Shown one piece after another: positions 1 through 5,925 of a stretch of DNA of 6,030 bases (the stretch's first letter is position 1; every line of letters starts with the position of its first letter). Position numbers and translations under genes: made by a program. The notes beneath the pieces were generated by a model that saw only the letters and a program-made list of their open reading frames with translations, searched no databases and had not been told where the DNA came from. The stretch comes from JAJNBA01 sp035696925. Its GTDB lineage: Bacteria > Actinomycetota > UBA4738 > HRBIN12. Where the stretch lies: assembly GCA_035696925.1 (NCBI GenBank), contig DASSDW010000221.1, positions 1 to 6,030 on the forward strand, read 5' to 3'.

Positions 1-109
1 GCCCGGCGCCGAGCGCCATCCACGGTGCCAACCAGCCCGGCGTCGCTCCCGAGGTGAGGAGCCCGAGGGCGAACGCTGCGGCCGCGGACGGGAGCATCCA
101 CGCGCCCAT
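1..109 (-). CDS. comEC: ComEC DNA-uptake channel protein, N-terminal fragment (runs off left edge)
   Basis: ComEC forms the inner-membrane channel through which single-stranded DNA enters during natural transformation. Only the first 36 codons are visible. They start at ATG 109 and encode a strongly hydrophobic, Ala/Leu/Gly-rich segment (residues 3-19 include WMLPSAAAAFALGLL), as expected for the first membrane helix of ComEC, which usually begins almost at the N-terminus. The ATG follows the comEA stop by 9 bp and has a GAGGG ribosome-binding site 6 nt upstream that overlaps that stop, so the two genes are probably co-transcribed and translationally coupled. A second in-frame ATG at codon 5 is possible but less well spaced. 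The identification rests mainly on position: comEC usually follows comEA directly. The visible residues alone would only say membrane protein. Confidence 0.8.
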   Translation of the reverse strand, partial: MGAWMLPSAAAAFALGLLTSGATPGWLAPWMALGAG

Positions 110-115
110 CGGCTG

Positions 116-120
116 CCCTC
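116..120 (-). promoter_or_regulatory. Ribosome-binding site of comEC
   Basis: On the minus strand GAGGG lies 6 nt before the comEC ATG at 109. It overlaps the TGA stop of comEA (121-119), an arrangement that favours re-initiation by ribosomes finishing comEA. It supports choosing ATG 109. Confidence 0.65.
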
Positions 121-727
121 AGACCGTGACCTGGTCGCGGATCTCCTCGAGCGTCGCGGGTCCGATCCCGCTCACGTCCATCAGGTCGTCGACCGATGCG
201 AACGGGCCGTTCTGCTCGCGGTACTCCACGATCGTGGCCGCGAGCACCTCGCCGATGCCGGAGAGCGTCTCCAGCTCCGTCGCCGACGCTGAGTTGATGT
301 TGATGAGGCCACCCGACGAACCCACCGTTCCGCCGCCCGGCACCATGACCCCCGGCGGGCCGGTCTTCGGCACGAGGATCTGGGTCCCGTCCGTCAACGG
401 CGCCGCGAGGTTCAGCAGGCTGAGGTCGGCCTTCGGCAGCTGGCCGCCCGCGCGCTCGATCGCGTCGATGACACGATCGCCCTCGGCGAACTCGTAGACG
501 CCGGGCCGTGCGACCTCGCCCGCGACGTCGACGATGATCGTCACGGTGGGGCTCGGCGAGGCGGACTCCTGCGAGGCGGCGCCCGGCGCCGCCCGGGCGA
601 TCGTGACCGGCTTGGGCAATGAGCGGGCGTACCAGAGCCCGGCGCCGCCCAGCACCGTCACCAGTACGACTATCAGGCCGGCGATCTCACCCCGCGAGAG
701 GGTGTTCAGGCGTTCCCGGAACGACAT
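119..727 (-). CDS. comEA: ComEA family competence protein: membrane-anchored double-stranded DNA receptor with SLBB and helix-hairpin-helix domains
   Basis: ComEA binds incoming double-stranded DNA outside the cytoplasmic membrane and passes it to the ComEC channel. The 202-residue protein shows the usual layout. A short basic N-terminus precedes one membrane helix (about 14-33) that anchors the protein with its C-terminus outside. A Pro/Ala/Ser-rich linker (about 38-60) follows. An SLBB-type domain spans about 61-121 (VDVAGEVARPGVYEF at 66-80, then AGG, NLAAPLTDGTQILVP). A Gly-rich linker (123-140) leads to the C-terminal ComEA DNA-binding domain (about 141-202), with ININSASATEL and two helix-hairpin-helix turns, LSGIG (155-159) and VSGIG (185-189). 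Length and order are typical of Gram-positive ComEA. The start is ATG 727; no other start lies in frame just upstream. No Shine-Dalgarno sits at normal distance, because a GC hairpin occupies that position. The gene lies 45 bp after the Kelch gene and 9 bp before comEC. Confidence 0.93.
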   Translation of the reverse strand: MSFRERLNTLSRGEIAGLIVVLVTVLGGAGLWYARSLPKPVTIARAAPGAASQESASPSPTVTIIVDVAGEVARPGVYEFAEGDRVIDAIERAGGQLPKADLSLLNLAAPLTDGTQILVPKTGPPGVMVPGGGTVGSSGGLININSASATELETLSGIGEVLAATIVEYREQNGPFASVDDLMDVSGIGPATLEEIRDQVTV

Positions 728-753
728 GCGCGCGACGGTATGCGCGCTCCCCC
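728..753 (-). promoter_or_regulatory. GC hairpin between an SD-like tract and the comEA start
   Basis: In the minus-strand transcript the order is GGGGGA (753-748), GCGCGC (747-742), an 8-nt loop AUACCGUC (741-734), GCGCGC (733-728), then the comEA AUG at 727. The two GCGCGC arms are perfectly complementary and give a 6-bp all-GC stem ending directly at the start codon. The purine tract GGGGGAG contains GGAG, the only SD-like sequence near the start, but lies about 19 nt away in linear sequence. Folding would bring it next to the AUG, or would instead hinder initiation. The pairing is seen in the sequence; the role is inference. Confidence 0.4.
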
Positions 754-772
754 GTGGCTGCAGTGAGATGCG

Positions 773-2818
773 TCACGCCGGGCGGAGATCCTGGACGAGG
801 AGTCCCTCGGTGACGCCCATCCCGAACTCGCGGTGGCCGTAGATGTTCCCGAACACCGCGCCGTCTCCGAGGCAGATCGATCCGTAGCCGCCGGAGAAGG
901 GCTCGGCCGTGGCCGGATCGCAGCCGTCCGGAGAGAGGATGAGCAGCTCCTCGAGCTGCGAGACGAGGAAGGGATCGGGGCTCTCGTCACCGAACGTGAG
1001 CTCCGGACCACCCGCGTTCCCGGAGCCCTCTGCGAGGTCCGACTCCCCGGACACATCGATCAGGGGGAAGCCTCCGGTTGTTTCCAGGACGTGGAGGGAT
1101 GACACCACTCGCTCTGCGAGGCCTTGCTCCTCAAGCGGCACCAGGACGGTCCAGGAGGTCAGTCGGTACGCCAGCCATGCCTGGGCCTCATGATCGGGCA
1201 ACTCGCGCGCGCTCCAGACTCTGACCTCGCCGTCAGACGAGGGAACGGTTGCAACGGGCTCCCGGCCCTCGACATATCGCGCGATCGATGCCTCGGGATC
1301 GTGGAAGAACACGATGCGCCCCTGGTACCTCCCGTCGAATACGTACACGACATCGGGCTGGATGCCGAGGGAGGCGAGATCCAGTGCGATCGGATAGACC
1401 AGGGTCGCCTCGCTCCCGTCCGGGAACAGGATGGGCAATCGGATGAGGTCGCCGTCACGCTCCGCGTTCGTCGGGATGAACGGTTCGGGCTCGAGCACCT
1501 CGCCCCTCGCGTCCGTCTGGATGACGTCTGGTGGGTTGTACGCGAACATCCGCCGGTCCATCGCCTCCCGCGCAGCCCCATACCAGTGAGTCGTCACGAA
1601 TACGACATCACCGGCCGCCATCGGTTCGAAGACCGGGCAGCAGCCATCAGGTGTGTCGGGCGCAGGCGCTCCGATCGGTGCTCGGTGCCAGGCTCTCTCC
1701 TGGGGAGCGAAGACGACCGTCTGGCCACAGAACTCCCCGAATACCGTGCGGCTGATCGCCACGGTCACCGGGCGGCACTCGGAGAATCGCAGTGGGACGT
1801 CGGACAGGGGTTGCCACGCATCTGCGACAGGATCGTAGGCGGCGCTTCCGTGGTCGTAGTCCCAGGCGATCAGCTCACCGTTCACCCACTCCGCCGTCAT
1901 CGCTTGAGGGGAAAGGTCCGATGGCGGGAGCGCACGCCACGAGTCGGACACCGGGTCGTACGCGGCCCCGATGGCGGTCGGCGTGTCCGCGCTGTTGCTG
2001 CTGTCCAGCGCCGCCCCGAACACGATCATCTCCTCGCCCGTCCACACCGAAGAGCCGTCCGTGATGTCCGTCGGCCCGTCGGCGATCGTGCGCCACGTGT
2101 TCGTGGACGGCTCATAGGCCGCGCCGTCCAGGCGTGGCGCGGCCCTCTCCTTGCTGCCCCAGACGATCAATTCCTTTCCCGTCCACACGGAGAAGGCGCT
2201 CCGCGCCTCGATCGGAGCCGGGGCGAGCATCCGCCAGGTTCCGGCGATCGGGTCGAACGCCGCACCGTCGTCGAAGTACGGCGGGTTCCGGAACCCACCG
2301 TCCCAACCACCCCAGACCAGGAGCTCCCGTCCAGTCCACGCGAACGCCGAGTCCGAACGGCCCGCGAGTGGGGACGGGGGAAGCGAGTCCCATCGGCGGG
2401 TGATGGCGTCGAACGCGAAGCCGCCGGCATCGGGATCCTCGTTCGAGCCGACGTACTCGTATCCACCCCAGATGAGCAGCCGGGAGCCGGTCCAGGCGGT
2501 CGCGGCGCCGCTGCGAACCTCGGGGGGAGCCGGCAGCTCGCTCCATCCCTCGGGTAGCTCGGCGGCGAGGTCAACAGCGGGCGCCGGCCGCGGTCCGGGG
2601 CCGGATTCGGTATGCGAGAGGTCCCAAGCGAACACGATAGCCACGGCGAACACTGCGAACGCCACTCCGACGATCGCGATCCTTCTGCCGATACTCGGAG
2701 GCCATTCGAGCGCACGCGGCGGGGCCTCGGGCGCCACCGCGCGCCGGCGCGCCTCGCCCCACAGATCGCGCGCGTCGATCTCGTCTGCCAGCGAGAAGCG
2801 TTCCTTCAGCTCAGTCAT
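773..2818 (-). CDS. Single-pass membrane protein with cytoplasmic tail and extracytoplasmic Kelch repeats; possible anti-sigma/sensor partner of the ECF sigma factor
   Basis: The 681-residue product has a charged N-terminal tail (1-45) and one membrane helix (about 46-65) preceded by GRR, so the tail should be cytoplasmic and the rest outside. A Pro-rich linker (72-82) leads to about six Kelch-like units at roughly 105-381. Four of these repeat the pattern WTGxxLLIWGG ... AxFDPxxxxW (for example 109-119 with 136-143, 161-171 with 188-195), which predicts a beta-propeller. Residues about 430-681 form a second region I cannot assign. All six cysteines (348, 364, 393, 394, 633, 649) are extracytoplasmic and could form disulfides. 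The tail has none, so there is no HxxxCxxC zinc anti-sigma motif. The start is ATG 2818 with GGAGGT 5 nt upstream; the gene overlaps the sigma stop by 8 bp. Kelch repeats and topology are read from sequence. Anti-sigma or sensor function is inferred only from the coupling to the sigma gene. An unrelated cell-surface binding protein is the alternative. Confidence 0.85.
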   Translation of the reverse strand: MTELKERFSLADEIDARDLWGEARRRAVAPEAPPRALEWPPSIGRRIAIVGVAFAVFAVAIVFAWDLSHTESGPGPRPAPAVDLAAELPEGWSELPAPPEVRSGAATAWTGSRLLIWGGYEYVGSNEDPDAGGFAFDAITRRWDSLPPSPLAGRSDSAFAWTGRELLVWGGWDGGFRNPPYFDDGAAFDPIAGTWRMLAPAPIEARSAFSVWTGKELIVWGSKERAAPRLDGAAYEPSTNTWRTIADGPTDITDGSSVWTGEEMIVFGAALDSSNSADTPTAIGAAYDPVSDSWRALPPSDLSPQAMTAEWVNGELIAWDYDHGSAAYDPVADAWQPLSDVPLRFSECRPVTVAISRTVFGEFCGQTVVFAPQERAWHRAPIGAPAPDTPDGCCPVFEPMAAGDVVFVTTHWYGAAREAMDRRMFAYNPPDVIQTDARGEVLEPEPFIPTNAERDGDLIRLPILFPDGSEATLVYPIALDLASLGIQPDVVYVFDGRYQGRIVFFHDPEASIARYVEGREPVATVPSSDGEVRVWSARELPDHEAQAWLAYRLTSWTVLVPLEEQGLAERVVSSLHVLETTGGFPLIDVSGESDLAEGSGNAGGPELTFGDESPDPFLVSQLEELLILSPDGCDPATAEPFSGGYGSICLGDGAVFGNIYGHREFGMGVTEGLLVQDLRPA

Positions 2819-3326
2819 CTCCGACCTCCAGCAGGTCCCGCAGACGCTTCCGCGCCCGATGGACGTGCACGCCGACGGCCGAGACCGACGATCCGAGCGT
2901 CTTTGCAATCTCGCGATGGGACCACCCGGCGTAGTCCGCAAGCACGACCGATGCGCGTTGCTTCGGCGGGAGCACCGCGATGGCCCTCCAGAGATCGAGG
3001 AACGGATCCGGCAGACCGGCCGCCGGCTCGTCGGTGAACACGTCCACTCGCCGTCGCTCCTTCAGCTCGCCCGCCGCGAGGCGGAACGCCACTCGCCACA
3101 CCCACGCTTCGGGGTCGCGGAGCGCCCGACCCCGACGCAGGGCCTGTGCGAATGCCTCGGCGACCGCATCGTCAGCCACCTCTCGACTCCCCGAGCTGAG
3201 GAGAACGGCTCGCCAGATGCGGGCGCCATGCTGCCGATAGACGAGCTCGATCCTGCGCCCGGCTTCATCGTCCTCGTGCCCTGAGCGATCGCGATCGATG
3301 TCCGCTTCAACGGCCTCATCGTGCAC
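2811..3326 (-). CDS. ECF-type (sigma-70 family group 4) RNA polymerase sigma factor
   Basis: This 171-residue protein should direct RNA polymerase to a small set of stress- or envelope-responsive promoters. It has only the two domains typical of ECF sigma factors. Region 2 lies at about 27-94: ELVYRQHGARIWRA, then VADDAVAEAFAQAL (50-63) as the core-binding 2.2 helix, and PEAWVWRVAFRLA (72-84) towards the -10-reading part. A linker of about 18 residues follows. Region 4 lies at about 112-166: VLPPKQRASVVLADYAGWSH, then the helix-turn-helix REIAKTLGSSVSAVGVHVHRARKRL (138-162) that reads the -35 element. The acidic N-terminus (1-22) is not conserved-looking. The start is GTG 3326; no ATG, GTG or TTG precedes it in frame back to the leuS stop, and no Shine-Dalgarno is visible. 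It begins 48 bp after leuS. Its last 8 bases (ATGACTGA) contain the start of the Kelch gene, indicating translational coupling. The ECF subgroup cannot be assigned by eye. Confidence 0.92.
   Translation of the reverse strand: MHDEAVEADIDRDRSGHEDDEAGRRIELVYRQHGARIWRAVLLSSGSREVADDAVAEAFAQALRRGRALRDPEAWVWRVAFRLAAGELKERRRVDVFTDEPAAGLPDPFLDLWRAIAVLPPKQRASVVLADYAGWSHREIAKTLGSSVSAVGVHVHRARKRLRDLLEVGDD
2824..2829 (-). promoter_or_regulatory. Ribosome-binding site of the Kelch membrane protein gene
   Basis: On the minus strand GGAGGT lies 5 nt before ATG 2818, inside the last codons of the sigma gene. This near-perfect site fixes the Kelch gene start at 2818 and argues against the upstream in-frame extension (to 2941), which would lie entirely within sigma coding sequence. 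Confidence 0.8.
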
Positions 3327-3333
3327 GTCGAGT

Positions 3334-3360
3334 GGACAGGGTCCGAGACCAGGGTGTTCC
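3334..3360 (-). promoter_or_regulatory. Candidate ECF-type promoter giving a leaderless sigma transcript
   Basis: In the leuS-sigma gap the minus strand reads GGAAC (3360-3356), 17 nt, then TGTCC (3338-3334). GGAAC is the classic ECF -35 core, and a GTC-containing -10 about 16-18 nt away is usual. Transcription would begin about 6-8 nt after the -10, at or next to GTG 3326. This fits the absence of a Shine-Dalgarno and would give a leaderless mRNA, common in actinobacteria. The spacer contains a small dyad, GGTC-TCG-GACC (3348-3338 region), and CCCTG occurs twice. A short motif in a 48-bp gap can occur by chance, so this is a proposal. Confidence 0.4.
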
Positions 3361-3374
3361 TTAACAGGCCGGGA

Positions 3375-5816
3375 TCAGCGGGTGACGAAGTTCACGAGCT
3401 TCGGTGCCCGGACGATCTCCTTCACGATCTCGCGGTCGGCGATCGCGCGCAGTGCGTTCTCTGAAGCGCGGGCCAGCTCGAGGACGCGTGCCTCGTTCGT
3501 GTCCGCCGGCACCTCGATCGTGTCGCGGACCTTGCCGTCCACCTGTACGACGAGCGTGACGGTGTCCTCGGCGGCCAGCGCCGGGTCGAACGAGGGCCAG
3601 CGACTGACATGCACCGAGTCCTCATGACCCAGCACCTCGCGCCACAGCTCCTCCGCGGCGAACGGCGCGAACGGCGCGAGCATCTGTGCGAGCGCTTCGG
3701 CGGCCCCTCGTGCCCCTCCACCGGCATCGAGCGCGGTCCGCATCTCGTTCGTGAGGACCATGAGCTTCGAGATGGCTACGTTGAACCGGAACCGCTCCAG
3801 ATCGTCCGTCACCCCCGCGATCGTGCGGTGTGTGAGCCGCACGAGGGTCGTCGGCTCATCCCCGCCGCGCTCGACCGCCTCCCCCACCGCCGCGAACACC
3901 CGCCCCAGCCAGTGGTGCACACCCGGGCGGTGATCGGCGTCGCCGGCGATCAGCTTCCAATCGATGTCGTCCTCGAACGGGTTCGCGAACAGCATCGTGA
4001 GTCGCATCGAGTCGGCGCCCCATCGCTCGACCAACGGCATCGGCTCGACGATGTTGCCCTTCGACTTCGACATCGAGCCGCCCCCGTAGATCACCTGCCC
4101 CTGGTTCATCATCCGCGCGAAGGGCTCGACGAACGGGACCATGCCGGCGTCGTGCAGGGCCTTCGTGAAGAAGCGCGCGTACATCAGGTGCAGGATCGCG
4201 TGCTCCACGCCGCCCGTGTACTGGCTCACCGGCCAGCGTTCGACGTCCTCACGTCGGAACGGGCCGTCCTCGAAGCCCGGCGAGCAGTAGCGGAAGAAGT
4301 ACCAGCTCGAGTCGACGAACGTGTCCATCGTGTCGGTGTCGCGACGTGCGTCGCGACCGCAGGTGGGACAGGTCGTCTTCACGAACCGGTCGTGCCGAGC
4401 GAGCGGCGACTCCCCGCCGGGCCGGAAGTCGACGTCGTCGGGCAGCCGCACCGGCAGGTCCGCGAGCGGCACCGGGACCTCACCGTGCTCGTCGCAATGG
4501 ATGATCGGGATGGGCGCGCCCCAGTACCGCTGGCGAGAGATCAACCAGTCGCGGAGCCGGTAGGTCACGGCGGGGCCGCCGAGGCCCTGCTCCTCGATCC
4601 ATGCCGAGACCTTCGCGATCGAGATGGGCGAGGGCTCGCCGTCGAACGGACCGGACCGCACCATCACGCCCTCGTGGTCGTGCGCCTCGGTCATCGACGC
4701 GGGGTCGCGCTCCTCGCCCGGCGGCTGGATCACCACGCGGACCTCGAGATCGTGCTCGCGGGCGAACTCGAAGTCGCGCTGGTCGTGCGCCGGGACGCCC
4801 ATCACGGCGCCCGTCCCGTACTCCATCAGCACGTAGGGCGCGACGAACACCGGAACGCGCTCCCCGTTCACCGGGTTCACGATGTGGACGCCGAGGGGCA
4901 CGCCCTCGCGGCTCTCGGCCTGCTCGCGGTTCGTCAGCGGCGTCGACTGCAGACGATCCACCAATGCGCGCGCCGCGTCCGCGGCCCCACCCACGCCCGC
5001 GAGCTTCTCCACGAGCGGGTGCTCCGGAGCGAACACGAAGAACGTGACCCCCCAGAGCGTGTCGGGGCGAGTCGTGAAGACCTCGACCTCGTCGCCGGTC
5101 TCCTCGACCGTGAACCGCACCGTGGCGCCCTCGGACCGGCCGATCCAGTTCCGCTGCATCGTGATCACGCGTTCGGGCCACTCCTCGAGCGTGTCCATGT
5201 CGTCGAGGAGGCGTTGCGCGTAGTCGGTGATCTTGAAGAACCATTGCGTGAGGTCCTTGCGGACCACCGCGGTGCCGCATCGTTCACAGGCGCCGTTGAT
5301 CACCTGCTCGTTCGCCAGCACGGTCTGGTCGTTCGGGCACCAGTTCGCCGGCGCGTTCTTCCGGTAGGCGAGCCCCATCTCGAAGAGCTTCAGGAACAGC
5401 CATTGCGTCCAGCGGTAGTACTCGGGGTCGCTGCTGTGGAGCCGGCGGGTCCAGTCGAACGAGAACCCCATGCGTTTGAACGACGCCGCCTGTTGCTCGA
5501 TGTTCTCGTAGGTCCATTCCTTCGGATGGACCCCGCGCTTGATCGCCGCGTTCTCGGCGGGGAGCCCGAACGAGTCCCAGCCGATCGGATGCAGGACGTT
5601 GTATCCCTGGAGCCACCGGAACCGCGCGATCACGTCGCCGCCGCTGAAAGCCTCCGCGTGCCCGAGGTGGAGGTCGCCCGAGGGGTACGGGAACATGTCG
5701 AGCGCGTAGAAGCGGGGCCGAGGATCCTCGGGATCGTCGGAGGCTCGCGAGAGTTCCTGCTCTTCCCAGACCTGTTGCCACTTCGGCTCGATCGCGGCGG
5801 GGTCGTAGCGGTGCAT
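3375..5816 (-). CDS. leuS: Leucyl-tRNA synthetase (class I, bacterial type), complete
   Basis: This cytoplasmic enzyme charges tRNA-Leu with leucine using ATP. The 813-residue product has the expected order. The HIGH-type motif HLGH is at 50-53 (in PYPSGDLHLGH) and GWDSFGLPAENAA at 79-91. A Cys cluster (WCPNDQTVLANEQV ... CERCG, C160, C177, C180) follows. The CP1 editing domain has TTRPDTLWG (248-256) and GAVMGVPAHDQRDFEF (336-351). Then come RDWLISRQRYWGAPIP (422-437), DTMDTFVDSSWYFFRY (495-510), the KMSKS loop as SMSKS (581-585), the anticodon-binding helical domain (about 650-740, with APFAPFAAEELW) and a C-terminal domain with VVQVDGKVRDTIEVP. Residues C441-x2-H444 and C483-x2-C486 look like a zinc site. 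The leucine-specific insertion found before KMSKS in the E. coli enzyme is missing, as in other compact LeuRS proteins of about 800-815 residues. The start is ATG 5816, where homology begins (MHRYDPAAIEPKWQQVW); the open frame upstream lacks synthetase-like sequence. Confidence 0.97.
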   Translation of the reverse strand: MHRYDPAAIEPKWQQVWEEQELSRASDDPEDPRPRFYALDMFPYPSGDLHLGHAEAFSGGDVIARFRWLQGYNVLHPIGWDSFGLPAENAAIKRGVHPKEWTYENIEQQAASFKRMGFSFDWTRRLHSSDPEYYRWTQWLFLKLFEMGLAYRKNAPANWCPNDQTVLANEQVINGACERCGTAVVRKDLTQWFFKITDYAQRLLDDMDTLEEWPERVITMQRNWIGRSEGATVRFTVEETGDEVEVFTTRPDTLWGVTFFVFAPEHPLVEKLAGVGGAADAARALVDRLQSTPLTNREQAESREGVPLGVHIVNPVNGERVPVFVAPYVLMEYGTGAVMGVPAHDQRDFEFAREHDLEVRVVIQPPGEERDPASMTEAHDHEGVMVRSGPFDGEPSPISIAKVSAWIEEQGLGGPAVTYRLRDWLISRQRYWGAPIPIIHCDEHGEVPVPLADLPVRLPDDVDFRPGGESPLARHDRFVKTTCPTCGRDARRDTDTMDTFVDSSWYFFRYCSPGFEDGPFRREDVERWPVSQYTGGVEHAILHLMYARFFTKALHDAGMVPFVEPFARMMNQGQVIYGGGSMSKSKGNIVEPMPLVERWGADSMRLTMLFANPFEDDIDWKLIAGDADHRPGVHHWLGRVFAAVGEAVERGGDEPTTLVRLTHRTIAGVTDDLERFRFNVAISKLMVLTNEMRTALDAGGGARGAAEALAQMLAPFAPFAAEELWREVLGHEDSVHVSRWPSFDPALAAEDTVTLVVQVDGKVRDTIEVPADTNEARVLELARASENALRAIADREIVKEIVRAPKLVNFVTR

Positions 5817-5925
5817 CGGGTCATGGTAGCGGGCCTCACCTCCGTACACTGGACGCACGGACACGCGCATCGAGTCGACGGGACGACACAGGCCGGCGAA
5901 GGCGCTCGATCGCCGGGTCCTCACG
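5817..5925. other. Divergent intergenic region between leuS and the right-hand plus-strand ORF
   Basis: This 109-bp gap should hold the promoter of leuS and, if the right-hand ORF is real, one for it too. Apart from the leuS Shine-Dalgarno, the only promoter-like element I see is TACACT (5845-5850, plus strand), resembling a sigma-70 -10 box, without a convincing -35 about 17 nt upstream. There is no room for a T-box leader, and I see no leucine-rich leader peptide ahead of leuS. Confidence 0.4.
5834..5843 (-). promoter_or_regulatory. Strong Shine-Dalgarno upstream of leuS, at unusual distance
   Basis: On the minus strand GGAGGTGAGG includes GGAGGTGA, a perfect complement to the 16S rRNA tail. 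It ends 17 nt before the leuS ATG at 5816, farther than normal. An out-of-frame ATG at 5824 sits 9 nt after GAGG and is better spaced. An in-frame GTG at 5849 would place the SD inside the coding region and so does not explain it. Confidence 0.55.

Noticed and set aside
711..723. Perfect 13-base palindrome CGTTCC-C-GGAACG at codons 2-6 of comEA, resembling an operator or an ECF -35 pair
   Set aside because: It lies in coding sequence, has no matching -10 at ECF spacing on the minus strand, and can arise by chance at this GC content.
1124..2557. Long plus-strand open frame (477 codons) opposite the Kelch gene
   Set aside because: Its translation is Arg/Gly/Pro/Val-rich without domain pattern, as expected from the antisense of high-GC coding sequence. 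The minus-strand Kelch repeats are clear and the region cannot sensibly code both ways.
2819..2941. N-terminal extension of the Kelch protein to 2941
   Set aside because: The extra 41 residues are an Arg-rich shadow of sigma region 4, and a strong GGAGGT site sits correctly before ATG 2818.
2151..3284. Plus-strand open frame (377 codons) spanning the sigma and Kelch genes
   Set aside because: It crosses two well-supported minus-strand genes and reads as low-complexity Arg/Ser/Pro sequence; a shadow of GC-rich codons.
3327..3374. Possible terminator between leuS and sigma (GGTC-TCG-GACC dyad)
   Set aside because: The stem is only 4 bp with a 3-nt loop and has no following U-tract.
3655..3682. 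Short tandem repeat of GCGAACGGC units near the leuS end
   Set aside because: It encodes the conserved LeuRS motif APFAPFA, so the repeat follows from the protein sequence.
4601..5047. Plus-strand open frame inside leuS encoding a very Arg/Pro-rich protein
   Set aside because: Antisense shadow over the LeuRS editing domain, with extreme Arg content and no recognisable features.
5817..5924. N-terminal extension of LeuRS to 5924
   Set aside because: The extra 36 residues do not resemble the LeuRS N-terminus, which normally starts a few residues before YDPxxIExKWQ; ATG 5816 matches that.
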